A stretch of DNA of 64,000 nt, from the NCBI RefSeq assembly GCF_030064895.1, contig NZ_JASJEB010000019.1:1-64000 (forward strand), read 5' to 3'. The stretch comes from Crocosphaera sp. (GTDB taxonomy: Bacteria > Cyanobacteriota > Cyanobacteriia > Cyanobacteriales > Microcystaceae). The translations under genes and the position numbers were made by a program. Below, piece after piece: positions 45,932 to 55,643 of this stretch (the first letter of the stretch is position 1; every line of letters starts with the position of its first letter). The notes below the pieces were generated by a model. That model had not been told where the DNA came from. It was given only the letters and a program-made list of their open reading frames with translations, and did no database searches.

Positions 45932-46564
45932 GTGATTAACTATTTAAAAGGCATTCCCATAGAAGTGATTAAGAATACCAATAATCGGATAATATTGGTT
46001 TTAGAAGTTAATCAGATTGGCTATGAATTGCAAATACCTTCAAAATTTGCCCGACATATTTCTCAAGAGAAATTAGAGATTATTTCAATTTTTACCCATT
46101 TACAAATCAAAGACGATCAGCAAATTTTATACGGTTTTTCTAGCACAGCAGAAAGAGACTTATTCCGCCAATTGATCAGTGTGAGTGGTATTGGCGCACA
46201 ATCAGGAATTGCCTTAATCGATACATTAGGATTAGAAGAATTAGTACAAGCCATTGTCACAGGCAACATCAAAAAATTATATCAAACCCCAGGAGTCGGC
46301 AAAAAAACTGCCGAAAGAATTGCTTTAGAATTAAAAACTAAGCTATCACAATGGCGAAAACTCGTAGGAGTAACAGTAACTTCCTCTTCTGCTATGCCAT
46401 CCTTGGATATTTTAGAAGATATTGAGATGACCTTGTTAGCTTTAGGGTATACTAATGAAGAGATAGACAAAGCTATTTCTACCTTAAGTCAAGATAATCT
46501 TATGCTCAAAAATACTAACACAGAAGAATGGATCAAAGAAGCGATCGCTTGGTTAAGTCAGTGA
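45932..46564 (+). CDS. ruvA: Holliday junction DNA helicase subunit RuvA
   Basis: The 210-residue protein begins at a GTG (MINYLKGIPIEV). It has the OB-fold N-terminal domain, two helix-hairpin-helix motifs (VSGIGAQSGIALIDTL and TPGVGKKTAERIALELK) and the C-terminal RuvB-binding domain (MTLLALGYTNEEIDKAI). It binds four-way junctions and recruits RuvB in branch migration. Length is normal. The next gene starts 20 bp downstream. Confidence 0.95.
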   Translation: MINYLKGIPIEVIKNTNNRIILVLEVNQIGYELQIPSKFARHISQEKLEIISIFTHLQIKDDQQILYGFSSTAERDLFRQLISVSGIGAQSGIALIDTLGLEELVQAIVTGNIKKLYQTPGVGKKTAERIALELKTKLSQWRKLVGVTVTSSSAMPSLDILEDIEMTLLALGYTNEEIDKAISTLSQDNLMLKNTNTEEWIKEAIAWLSQ

Positions 46565-46584
46565 ACAGTTATCAATTATCAACC

Positions 46585-46869
46585 ATGTCATTATCAAAAA
46601 TACAAAAACTAGAACAATACACAATTAAACATCCTCAAGAAGTATTACTAATAACAGCTACTATTGAGAAAGAAAGGGATCAACTGATGGTTTTTAAAGG
46701 ATTTTCTAGTTCTTTAATGCGTCCAACAGAATTTAACCCAGATGTTCCCATGCTTCCGGAAGCAGCAGATATTATCAGTATTGATCGCCTTCAAAGCCCT
46801 TATAATCCCAATGAGCCTAATTACATTGAAAAAGGATTAACTTGGAAACAGATGGAAAACTTATTCTAA
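46585..46869 (+). CDS. Small conserved protein downstream of ruvA
   Basis: From the ATG at 46585 (MSLSKIQKLEQYTI) the protein has 94 residues; a longer frame from 46528 overlaps ruvA. It contains KGFSSSLMRPTEFNPDVPMLP and RLQSPYNPNEPNYIEKGLTW, which I recognise as strongly conserved among cyanobacterial and plastid-lineage proteins of unknown function. Possibly cotranscribed with ruvA. Confidence 0.7.
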   Translation: MSLSKIQKLEQYTIKHPQEVLLITATIEKERDQLMVFKGFSSSLMRPTEFNPDVPMLPEAADIISIDRLQSPYNPNEPNYIEKGLTWKQMENLF

Positions 46870-47083
46870 AATTAGAGATACAACAATATTTAGTACATAA
46901 ACACTACAAGGCTTTGTTGGACAAATATTTACCCATTTTTCTAGGTTTGTGATATTTTGTATAGGAAGACTCAATAATTGTTTTCTGCTCGATACTAATG
47001 CTGTTTAGTAAAATTACAGATTTTAGGTAAACGCCACTCTACTTTTGAATCAGACAATCTATAGATCAGGAGATTTTACATAC

Positions 47084-48280
47084 ATGGCTGATGACGTACT
47101 AATTAAAGTTGATAATGTTTCAAAAAAATTTTGTCGTGATCTTAAACGATCTTTATGGTACGGGGTTCAGGATATCCTGTCAGAGGCCACGGCTCGTAAT
47201 TATGAACGCGAACTTAGAGAAGACGAATTTTGGTCAGTAAACGATATCTCTTTTGAGTTACGTCGCGGCGAATGTTTAGGATTAATTGGACCCAATGGAG
47301 CGGGGAAAAGTACGCTTTTAAAAATTCTCAATGGACTGATAAAACCGGATAGAGGAAGAGTTGAACTGCGTGGTAGAATAGCCGCATTAATTGAACTAAG
47401 TGCTGGATTTAACGCCATTTTAACAGGTAGAGAGAATATCTATAGCAGAGGGGCAGTTTTGGGTTTTACTCAAGCAGAAATTCAGAAGAAACTAGATGCT
47501 ATTATCGATTTTTCTGAGCTAGAAGACTTTATTGATACACCTGTAGTTAATTATAGTTCAGGTATGAAAGTTCGCTTGGGGTTTGCTGTGGCATCCCAGA
47601 TGGAACCCGATGTCCTTTTATTAGATGAAGTCTTAGCTGTGGGAGATGTGGGCTTTCGGGCTAAGTGTTTTAATACTATATATCAAATGATGGAGAGAGC
47701 GGCAGTTGTGCTAGTTTCTCATTCCATGCCTCAAATTTCCAGAGTTTGTTCTGATATCGTGGTTATGGATCATGGTAAATGTGTTTTCCAAGGTAGGGAT
47801 GTAGCCAACGGAATTAATAAATTCTACTCTTATTTTGAATCTGAGAAAGGAGTGGCCACTGGTAGTGGAGAAGCAACCATTCATTCTATAGATTTAGAAA
47901 GTAATGGTAAATTAGTAATGGATAGTATTAACTATCTAGATCAAACTTCAATAAACCTAGAAGTCTCTGTTGATCTACATATAGATGTTTTTGATGTTGT
48001 TATTGCTATTGTTAGTCAGGAATTACAACCTGTAGCTTATTGCAATTCCTATTTTAACCAAACACATTTTACTAACCAGAACAATAAAATGAGTATTTCT
48101 GTAGATTTAGGTCAAATAAATTTAAGTCCAGGAAGCTATTTAATTACAGTGATTATTACTACAAAAGATAATGGAAAAATCTTATGTAAACATAATAATG
48201 CTTATGAATTAAAAGTAACTGGTGAACATTTTTGTGCATCACCAATTCAAATATACGGAAATTGGTTAGTAAAAACATAA
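47084..48280 (+). CDS. Polysaccharide-export ABC ATPase, Wzt/TagH type
   Basis: From the ATG at 47084, with CAGGAG about 11 bp upstream, the protein has 398 residues. It has Walker A GPNGAGKST, a Q-loop in the ELSAGFN region, signature YSSGMKVRLGFA, and Walker B VLLLDEVLAVGDVGF, all typical of ATPases exporting O-antigen or teichoic acid. The C-terminal 140 residues form a beta-rich domain like the Wzt carbohydrate-binding domain. The partner permease is not beside it. It is followed by a sulfotransferase, which suggests export of a modified glycan. Confidence 0.9.
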   Translation: MADDVLIKVDNVSKKFCRDLKRSLWYGVQDILSEATARNYERELREDEFWSVNDISFELRRGECLGLIGPNGAGKSTLLKILNGLIKPDRGRVELRGRIAALIELSAGFNAILTGRENIYSRGAVLGFTQAEIQKKLDAIIDFSELEDFIDTPVVNYSSGMKVRLGFAVASQMEPDVLLLDEVLAVGDVGFRAKCFNTIYQMMERAAVVLVSHSMPQISRVCSDIVVMDHGKCVFQGRDVANGINKFYSYFESEKGVATGSGEATIHSIDLESNGKLVMDSINYLDQTSINLEVSVDLHIDVFDVVIAIVSQELQPVAYCNSYFNQTHFTNQNNKMSISVDLGQINLSPGSYLITVIITTKDNGKILCKHNNAYELKVTGEHFCASPIQIYGNWLVKT

Positions 48281-48407
48281 AGTATATCATGAATAGTAAC
48301 ACTACTATAGAATACTTGTGGACAAACAATTGTTAATCTTGGCTTACTTGTGATTAACTTATAAATAGTCAACAAGCGTATTAATTCATTAATGATAAGG
48401 ATTATCT

Positions 48408-49247
48408 ATGTTACAAACTCAAAAAAAGTGGTTAAAGTACGCTATCAATGATCTGCAAGAAATGCGTAGATCAAATGGCAAGACAACTTATTTAGTATCT
48501 TTTCCAAAATGTGGTAGAACCTGGTTGTGCTTTATGTTATCAGAAATGATAATTAAGGCTTACAACCTTGAATCAGAGAAGACTACTGTTTTTGTTGATC
48601 AACTCACTAAAAAATATCCTAGCTTGCCACCAATAATTCCAACCCATGAAGATAGTTACTTGATAGATGAAAGAGCAAATCAAAATGACGCTGAAAAATT
48701 ATTTATTTATGGAGGACGTTTAAAATATCTAAACAACCGAGTAATTTTATTAGTTAGAGATCCTCGTGATGTAGTTGTATCTCATTACTATCAAATAACG
48801 AAAAGAGTTAAGAATTGTTCTATCCAAATAAATTCTTTAACTGAATTTGTTCGTCATCCCTTATATGGATTTGAACGTATTATTCGTTTTTATCAAATAT
48901 GGAATCGTTATCGTTGGATTCATAAACACTTGTTGCTTATTAGATATGAAGATTTGGTTAGAAAAGGTGTAGAAACATTACAGAAAGTTATTGATTTTAC
49001 AAAATTGAAGAGTATTGACGAAGATTTGATTAGGAATGTTTATCAAATAAGTGAGGCAGATAATATGAGAAAAATGGAACTTCAAGGTCAAATTGACGGA
49101 ATGAACTTTTTGGACGTTGATAGAAACTCACTAAAAGTCAGGAATGCTAAAATTGGTTCTTACTTAAAAGAATTGTCAGGCGAAGATATAGACTATTGCA
49201 ACGCCTTGATGGAAAAATTACCAAGAAGATATGGATACAGTCATTGA
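48408..49247 (+). CDS. PAPS-dependent sulfotransferase
   Basis: The 279-residue protein has the 5'-phosphosulfate loop TYLVSFPKCGRTWLCFM at about 27-43 and the 3'-phosphate motif VRDPRDVVVSHYYQ near 114-127, followed by LLIRYEDLV. It transfers sulfate from PAPS to a hydroxyl of a carbohydrate or lipid. It lies 128 bp after the Wzt-type ATPase in the same direction. PAPS would come from CysC. The acceptor is unknown. Confidence 0.9.
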   Translation: MLQTQKKWLKYAINDLQEMRRSNGKTTYLVSFPKCGRTWLCFMLSEMIIKAYNLESEKTTVFVDQLTKKYPSLPPIIPTHEDSYLIDERANQNDAEKLFIYGGRLKYLNNRVILLVRDPRDVVVSHYYQITKRVKNCSIQINSLTEFVRHPLYGFERIIRFYQIWNRYRWIHKHLLLIRYEDLVRKGVETLQKVIDFTKLKSIDEDLIRNVYQISEADNMRKMELQGQIDGMNFLDVDRNSLKVRNAKIGSYLKELSGEDIDYCNALMEKLPRRYGYSH

Positions 49248-49361
49248 TAAAAAATCATGATCTGGATTGGTTTTATTGCTAGAAAAATTTCAGATGATTG
49301 ATTATTGCTAATTTGATACAGGATAATTTTAGAATTATAGACTCACTATCATTTTATTAGC

Positions 49362-49475
49362 CTCCTTTTGGGAGCATCCCATTTTCGTAAGTCCATGACT
49401 CAAAGCCACGACAGGCAAGGGTTTCAGTCATCCTAAAACGGTTAAGTTGCAAAAATGGGATGCTCCCCTCCTTTT
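49362..49475. mobile_element. 98-bp MITE with 16-bp perfect inverted ends and 8-bp target duplication
   Basis: GGGAGCATCCCATTTT (49370-49385) is the exact reverse complement of 49452-49467. CTCCTTTT flanks both sides (49362-49369 and 49468-49475) as an apparent target duplication. There is no coding capacity. It separates the sulfotransferase from the PhyH gene, and its right end creates a spurious upstream start for the PhyH frame. Confidence 0.85.
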
Positions 49476-49492
49476 TTATTTCTTCAAAAAAA

Positions 49493-50365
49493 ATGCACTA
49501 CTCTAACGAAAATTTGATCAAAGAGATTACTGATAATGGTTTTATTCTCTTACCAAACATTCTTTCTAAGGGCGAAATCGTTACTCTAAGAAAATTAATC
49601 AAAAATCATTTTAGTTCTCGTGGAGTGTCGACAATATTAGGTTTAACTCAACCTAATGCTGCTGTAGAAGTTCCTGATATTAATTGGATATTTTATCACC
49701 CTAAAATTTTAGCAGTGATGCGTCAATTACTCGGACAAGAAGAGATAATGTTTACCAGTCATTGTGATCTTCATTGTCGTACTTTATCAGCATGGCACAA
49801 AGATGACGGAATGACAGTGATGAAAGGGGGCTATTTTGGATTTCCCACCTATGATCAAGAAGATTGTAAAGTGTATAAAATTGCCCTTTATTTACAAGAC
49901 CATGATCATAATAAAGCCGGATTAACAGTTAGAAAAGGTTCTCATAAATTTTCAGATATCAATCAAGGAGAAGAGACTTATTTAAAAACTAAAGCAGGAG
50001 ATATTATTATTTTTGATGTAAGGTTAACTCATACAGGACAAAGAGATGTTTTTCCTGTTGATTTTTTACAAAAACCTAATGATTTAATAAAAAAGGGTCT
50101 CAAGAAAATTTTAAAAATATCCCCTCAAAAAAGTGATCAATATCTCAAACAAATCTATGATACTTTGTATGGCGATAGATTATCTATCTTCTTTACCTAT
50201 GGTTTTCCTAATGATTATACAAAAAACTTTGCTATTAACAATATGAAACGGCAAATTAAACAAAATAAAAATAGTAAGTTATTTTTGTCAATGGAAAATA
50301 GACAAAAATTTATTGAAAATAACATTCTACTAGCAGAAGAATATTTTGAAAAACTAAAAAAATGA
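49493..50365 (+). CDS. Phytanoyl-CoA dioxygenase (PhyH) family protein
   Basis: From the ATG at 49493 (MHYSNENLIKEITDNGFILLPNIL) the protein has 290 residues; an ATG-like extension from 49460 is encoded by the MITE end and is rejected. The Fe(II) facial triad is suggested by WHKDDG and LTHTGQRD, the latter also giving the 2-oxoglutarate Arg. GLTVRKGSHKF is typical of PhyH. The substrate is unknown. Its stop overlaps the nfi start (ATGA). Confidence 0.85.
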   Translation: MHYSNENLIKEITDNGFILLPNILSKGEIVTLRKLIKNHFSSRGVSTILGLTQPNAAVEVPDINWIFYHPKILAVMRQLLGQEEIMFTSHCDLHCRTLSAWHKDDGMTVMKGGYFGFPTYDQEDCKVYKIALYLQDHDHNKAGLTVRKGSHKFSDINQGEETYLKTKAGDIIIFDVRLTHTGQRDVFPVDFLQKPNDLIKKGLKKILKISPQKSDQYLKQIYDTLYGDRLSIFFTYGFPNDYTKNFAINNMKRQIKQNKNSKLFLSMENRQKFIENNILLAEEYFEKLKK

Positions 50366-51024
50366 AAATTAAGACAAAATTTCTATCACCTCAATCTTTA
50401 GAAGAAGCAAAAATCATACAAAAAAAGCTAACTAATCAAGTTATCAAAAAAGATAACTTGGAAATAGTTGATTATGTAGCAGGGGTGGATGTAGGATTTC
50501 AAGATAATTATAAAATTACCAAAGCGGCGATCGCTGTTTTAAAATTTCCTAGTCTAGAATTAGTAGAAAGTAAAACTGCATTAACTCCTACAACCTTTCC
50601 TTATATCCCTGGTTTCTTATCATTTCGAGAAATTCCTGCCCTATTAAAAGCCATAGAAAAACTAGACATTATGCCTGATATAATTCTCTGTGATGGGCAA
50701 GGAATAGCCCATCCTAGACGCTTTGGTATTGCTTCTCATTTAGGAGTTTTACTCGATCTTCCTACCATTGGTGTTGCTAAATCTTTATTCATCGGCAAAC
50801 ACGAAGAAGTCCCTTTAGAAAAAGGAAGTTGGCAACCTTTAATAGATAAAGGAGAAATTATTGGAGCCGTGCTAAGATCAAGAACTAATGTTAAACCCAT
50901 TTACATCTCTATTGGTCATAAAATTAGTCTACCAACAGCCTTGAATTACGTAATAGACTGTTTAACAAAATATCGCTTACCCGAAACCACTAGATGGGCA
51001 GATAAGTTAGCATCAAGTCATTAG
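50362..51024 (+). CDS. nfi: Endonuclease V
   Basis: The 220-residue protein matches endonuclease V, which nicks DNA next to deaminated bases such as hypoxanthine. VAGVDVGF near 35-42 carries the first metal Asp, YIPGFLSFREIP the conserved wedge region, and LCDGQGIAHPRRFGIASHLGVLLDLPTIGVAKS the second catalytic block. Translation is probably coupled to the PhyH gene through the 4-bp overlap. Confidence 0.94.
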   Translation: MKIKTKFLSPQSLEEAKIIQKKLTNQVIKKDNLEIVDYVAGVDVGFQDNYKITKAAIAVLKFPSLELVESKTALTPTTFPYIPGFLSFREIPALLKAIEKLDIMPDIILCDGQGIAHPRRFGIASHLGVLLDLPTIGVAKSLFIGKHEEVPLEKGSWQPLIDKGEIIGAVLRSRTNVKPIYISIGHKISLPTALNYVIDCLTKYRLPETTRWADKLASSH

Positions 51025-51062
51025 TAAACAGTTATTAGTCATTAGTTTTTTCATTACACGAT

Positions 51063-51440
51063 ATGGCCAAATTTTTTCTACTTATTGGTTCAATTTTAGC
51101 TGGTTTATCCGTTGCCGGTGGTGCATTTGCTACTCACGCTTTAAAAAATCAATTAAGCGATCGCTCCCTAGAAATATTTGAGACGGGGACAAAATACCAA
51201 ATGTATCACGCCCTAGCTTTAATTTTGGTGGCTTTACTGTTAAAGAGCCAAGAAAATACCCCAATAACTATGGTTAGTGCAGGATATGCTTTTATTATAG
51301 GTATTCTAATCTTTTCCGGCAGTCTTTACGCCCTGAGTTTAACAGGCATAAAATGGTTGGGAGCGATCGCGCCTATTGGTGGGGCGGCCTTTCTCATCGG
51401 TTGGTTAAGTTTGGCGATCGCAGCTTGGGGGATGGAGTAA
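51063..51440 (+). CDS. DUF423 membrane protein
   Basis: The 125-residue protein has four hydrophobic helices and the DUF423 features GGAFATHALKNQLSDRSLEIFETGTKYQMYHALALIL and SGSLYALSLTGIKWLGAIAPIGG. The function of the family is not known. It is possibly cotranscribed with nfi (38 bp apart). Confidence 0.85.
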   Translation: MAKFFLLIGSILAGLSVAGGAFATHALKNQLSDRSLEIFETGTKYQMYHALALILVALLLKSQENTPITMVSAGYAFIIGILIFSGSLYALSLTGIKWLGAIAPIGGAAFLIGWLSLAIAAWGME

Positions 51441-51486
51441 ATTAAAATTACATATTTTTGCGGTAGTGTTCCCTCTAAGATGATAA

Positions 51487-52743
<1,257 letters not shown>

Positions 52744-52865
52744 TTGCTTGTTCAGTTATAGGGTGGCCATCTAGGCACCCTGTAACTTCATGTCAACAAA
52801 ATGACAAATGACACTAAATTTATCGACACCTTAGCCCGGAAAAAAGACTCTTTCATAACCATTGA

Positions 52866-53044
52866 AACCTGAAGCAAGTGATGGGTTGGATCATGGTTAT
52901 ATTGAAGTATTAATTGAACAGAGAAAAGAAGGCAGAAAAAATAAGAATTTTGCTGAAAGCGATCGCATTTGAGATGGGTTAAAGGAACAAGGTATTATTT
53001 TAGTGGATCAAGCTCGAGAAGTAACAACTTGGCATCGTAGTTAG
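52866..53044 (+). pseudogene. cysS: 3' fragment of cysteinyl-tRNA synthetase gene
   Basis: In one frame the segment reads SDGLDHGYIEVLIEQRKEGR followed by KNKNFAESDRI, then TGA, then DGLKEQGIILVDQAREVTTW and HRS-stop. This is the C-terminal end of CysRS (...RR.AR..KD...AD.IR..L...GI.L.D....T.W). The TGA most likely replaces a CGA Arg codon. No upstream part of the gene is present here. The intact cysS must be elsewhere. Confidence 0.75.
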
Positions 53045-53114
53045 GGAAGACGGGAATATGAGGGATGTGGGGAGAAATTATTATTGTTTCAACATGATTA
53101 GGATTGAAATTTTC

Positions 53115-53534
53115 ATGAATCATTATCAGAAATTATTATCTATTCGTACTAGAGGAAAAGACTTTCATCCTATTACCAGTGACGTTGAAAATGTTGTTAG
53201 TAAATCAGGAATTTTGACGGGTTTATGTACTATTTTTGTGCGTCATACTTCTGCTTCTTTAATTATTCAAGAAAATGCCGATCCTGATGTTTTAATAGAC
53301 TTAGCCAACTTCTTTTCTAAGCTAGTTCCCGAAGATTCTAAACTGTATGAGCATAGTACGGAAGGACCTGACGATATGCCGGCTCATATTCGTTCCATGT
53401 TAACAAAAACATCAGAACAAATCCCTATTTCTAATGGTAGATTAGTCTTAGGAACTTGGCAAGGTATTTATCTCTGGGAACACCGTCAAAGGAGTCATAA
53501 CCGAGAGATTGTTGTTCATATTAATGGTAGCTAG
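53115..53534 (+). CDS. YjbQ/UPF0047 family protein
   Basis: From the ATG at 53115 (MNHYQKLLSIRTRGKDFHPI) the protein has 139 residues, the normal family size; the longer frame from 53058 overlaps DNA next to the cysS relic. FVRHTSASLIIQENADPDVLIDL and the HSTEGPDDMPAHIRSML block with its His residues, then GTWQGIYLWEHRQRSHNREIVVHI, are diagnostic. Members can show thiamine-phosphate synthase activity in vitro; the real role is uncertain. Confidence 0.93.
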   Translation: MNHYQKLLSIRTRGKDFHPITSDVENVVSKSGILTGLCTIFVRHTSASLIIQENADPDVLIDLANFFSKLVPEDSKLYEHSTEGPDDMPAHIRSMLTKTSEQIPISNGRLVLGTWQGIYLWEHRQRSHNREIVVHINGS

Positions 53535-53548
53535 AACTGAAAAAGCGG

Positions 53549-53587
53549 TTATCAAGTTTAATTGCTGCATTAAGTAAGATGTTATCT
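53549..53587 (+). pseudogene. Fragment of a DUF5615 gene
   Basis: These 39 bp equal 56296-56334, inside the intact DUF5615 gene, with one mismatch. The fragment lies upstream of the first Rpn gene just as the intact DUF5615 lies upstream of the second, which marks a duplicated block. Confidence 0.8.
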
Positions 53588-53621
53588 ACAACACAAGCAT
53601 ACGAGTTATAATTTTATAATT

Positions 53622-53652
53622 ATTATAGGGTCATAATATTATTATGCCGTTA
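53622..53652. repeat. Palindromic repeat, partial copy 1
   Basis: Contains TCATAATATTATTATGCCG, a variant of the GCATAATA-T-TATTATGC hairpin seen in three fuller copies around the Rpn genes. The upstream CCCCTAC arm is degenerate here. Confidence 0.65.
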
Positions 53653-53677
53653 AACTATTAACTTATTTTTGTTGCTG

Positions 53678-54460
53678 ATGTACGATAATGTTTGTAAATT
53701 CTTAGCAGAAAGATTTAGCCGTGACTTTGCTAACTGGTTATTAAATGAACCCATTGAACTCACAGAATTAAAACCTACAGAACTGTCATTAAATCCTATT
53801 AGAGCAGATTCTTTAATCTTTTTGCAATCTGAAGAAGTTGTTTTACATATTGAGTTTCAAACCTCACCAGATGAAGATATACCTTTTAGGATGACTGACT
53901 ATCGTTTACGGGTTTATCGTCGTTATCCCAATAAAGAAATGTATCAAGTGGTGATATATTTGAAACCCAGTAATTCAGAATTAGTATATCAAAATAGCTT
54001 TGAATTGACGAATTTACGTCATCAATTTAATGTTATTCGTCTCTGGGAACAACCAACAGATAGTTTTCTTAATAACTCAGGTTTATTACCTTTCGCTGTA
54101 CTAACTCGTACGGATAACCCTAGAGAAACCTTAACCCAAATTGCTACTATTATTGATAGTATGCCCAATAAACAACAGCAAAGTGATATTAGTGCATCCA
54201 CAGCTATTTTATCTGGGTTAAAATTAGATCAAGACAGTATTAAACGCATTCTTAGGAGCGATATCATGAAAGAATCAGTTGTTTATCAAGAAATTTTCCA
54301 TGAGGGTGAAATTAAAGGAGAAAAACAAGCTATCCAAAATATTGTTTTAAATATGCTTAGAAACAGTATGAATATTAATGATATTGCTAAACTAACGGGA
54401 TTAAGTTTACAAGAAATTGAGCAACTTAATTCATCTTTAAATAGAGAGGAATCAAACTAA
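53678..54460 (+). CDS. Rpn-family recombination-promoting nuclease-like protein, copy 1
   Basis: From the ATG at 53678 (MYDNVCKFLAERFSRDFANW) the protein has 260 residues; upstream TTG codons are ignored. It belongs to the Rpn/PD-(D/E)XK 'transposase' nucleases: PIRADSLIFLQSEEVVLHIEFQTSPDEDIPFRMTDY carries D...(E)xQ, where Gln replaces the usual Lys as in this family, followed by LRVYRRYPNKEMYQVVIYL and a C-terminal helical repeat with KESVVYQEIFHEGE. It is nearly identical to the protein at 56504. Members cut DNA and have been linked to RecA-independent recombination and phage defence. Confidence 0.85.
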   Translation: MYDNVCKFLAERFSRDFANWLLNEPIELTELKPTELSLNPIRADSLIFLQSEEVVLHIEFQTSPDEDIPFRMTDYRLRVYRRYPNKEMYQVVIYLKPSNSELVYQNSFELTNLRHQFNVIRLWEQPTDSFLNNSGLLPFAVLTRTDNPRETLTQIATIIDSMPNKQQQSDISASTAILSGLKLDQDSIKRILRSDIMKESVVYQEIFHEGEIKGEKQAIQNIVLNMLRNSMNINDIAKLTGLSLQEIEQLNSSLNREESN

Positions 54461-54478
54461 ATAGTAATATTAATACAT

Positions 54479-54652
54479 GGGGTAAAACACAGTGTTAAAC
54501 CCCTACAAAACATTATATAGCAATAGACAGGCTAGTTAGGACACATAAATTATATTTTAAGGGAACAGGGAACAGGGAACAGGGAACAGAAAAATGTCCT
54601 AATAGCTTTGGCGACTGCTATAATTACCGTAGGGGCATAATATTATTATGCC
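54479..54652. repeat. Composite palindromic repeat, copy 2, split by the MITE
   Basis: The left half (54479-54517: AGTGTTAAACCCCTACAAAA...) and right half (54621-54652: TAATTACCGTAGGGGCATAA...) join into one repeat if the 103-bp element is removed. The rejoined sequence matches 56410-56474, which is an unoccupied copy. Confidence 0.85.
54516..54622. mobile_element. 103-bp TA-flanked MITE, copy B
   Basis: The element (54518-54620) is identical to copy A (17445-17547). It sits at a TA inside the palindromic repeat; the related repeat at 56410 shows the same spot uninterrupted (CATTATAATTATTG). This fixes the insertion site and the 2-bp TA duplication. Confidence 0.9.
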
Positions 54653-54679
54653 CTTAAGAATTGATGTTAAACTGAAAGG

Positions 54680-54784
54680 TATAGCAGGAGGCAGAAGGCA
54701 GAGGGCAGAGGGCAGGAGGTAAAACCACTCTCTGAAGGGGTTTCAAGAATATAGACTGTCCTAAACTATACTTCGACTGCTATA
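54680..54784. mobile_element. Probable decayed relative of the TA-flanked MITE
   Basis: The right end, read inward on the minus strand, is TATAGCAGTCG...TTTAGGACAG, very like the right end of the 103-bp element. The left end shares only TATAGCA before GGCAGAG heptamers take over. Length (about 105 bp) and TA ends fit the same family. Confidence 0.5.
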
Positions 54785-54806
54785 GTTGGAAAAATGGGAT
54801 GGTTAC

Positions 54807-54847
54807 TGAATCTATCTATAATGAGTAAGTTAAAATTACATTTAGAT
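54807..54847 (+). pseudogene. Fragment of the DUF433-DUF5615 junction
   Basis: These 41 bp match 56024-56064, covering the end of DUF433 and the first codons of DUF5615 (ATGAGTAAGTTAAAATTAC), with one mismatch. The fragment ends about 25 bp before the VapC stop codon. Confidence 0.8.
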
Positions 54848-54870
54848 TTTTTATATTATTTAGGATAAAA

Positions 54871-55275
54871 TTAACGCCAAACTTCAGCTTTCATAATATC
54901 AAAATGATAATCATACGTCCAGACAGGTAAGTTAATTTGATTAGCTAAAATAACTGTAACTGCGTCAAATAAGGTAATCTTTTGATCTGGAAACTTAGTA
55001 ATGATGGAAGTTGCTGCTTGATAATCTTCAGTAGTAGGATTAATAAAATTCACTTGTTTCTCAATGTCTCTTGTAAATTTTAAAGCAGCAGTTATTCCTA
55101 ATGATTGTAAAATTAATTTATTGGTTTCTAAATAAATAGGATAAGGAACTAGAATTGCTAATTTTTGTTGATTTATTATTTTTAATTCTTGTTGCGATCG
55201 CTGATGATATTGATCGTCTATATCAATAGCAGCATATAACGGCCCTGTATCTGCAATTATTCCTCGTATTTTCAC
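54871..55275 (-). CDS. PIN-domain toxin (VapC-like)
   Basis: The 134-residue protein has the PIN acidic residues in IIADTGPLYAAID (Asp9), YLETNK (Glu), and ITLFDAVTVILA / WTYDYHFD (Asp). PIN toxins are Mg-dependent ribonucleases. The gene is 11 bp downstream of a 60-residue gene that should encode its antitoxin. Confidence 0.85.
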   Translation of the reverse strand: MKIRGIIADTGPLYAAIDIDDQYHQRSQQELKIINQQKLAILVPYPIYLETNKLILQSLGITAALKFTRDIEKQVNFINPTTEDYQAATSIITKFPDQKITLFDAVTVILANQINLPVWTYDYHFDIMKAEVWR

Positions 55276-55286
55276 TTTTTATTAAC

Positions 55287-55469
55287 TTATTCAGCAAAAA
55301 ATTGGTCATGATTAATTGATATATCAGTTTTACCACTTCCTTTTTCAGCAGGAGTAATATTTAAACCGATTTTAAGTTCTGTCTTACAACCTTTTTCTTG
55401 AAGAAATGCTAAAAGTTCATCGGTTTCTTGTTCTGTTTGCAATGTTTTATTCTCTGGGATAGATACCAT
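55287..55469 (-). CDS. Putative antitoxin of the PIN toxin
   Basis: The 60-residue acidic protein precedes the PIN gene in the same operon, the usual antitoxin position. It contains LLAFLQEKGCKTELKIGLNI and no evident DNA-binding fold. Assignment as antitoxin rests on size and context. Confidence 0.65.
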   Translation of the reverse strand: MVSIPENKTLQTEQETDELLAFLQEKGCKTELKIGLNITPAEKGSGKTDISINHDQFFAE

Positions 55470-55643
55470 TATTCCATTTACAAATTCTACATTCTAAGTT
55501 TAACACTAATTTTCTCCTGAAAACAATATATATAGGGTTTAACACTGTTAAATTGCTTCAGATTTAGCTAAAATGTTAATTGAAATAAAATAATAGAAAA
55601 ATCAAGCTATACTCAAGATAGGAAATTTTGGTATTTTGTAATC

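Noticed and set aside
49460-49492. N-terminal extension MLPSFFISSKK of the PhyH protein
   Set aside because: It is encoded by the right end of a MITE; the family alignment starts at the ATG at 49493.
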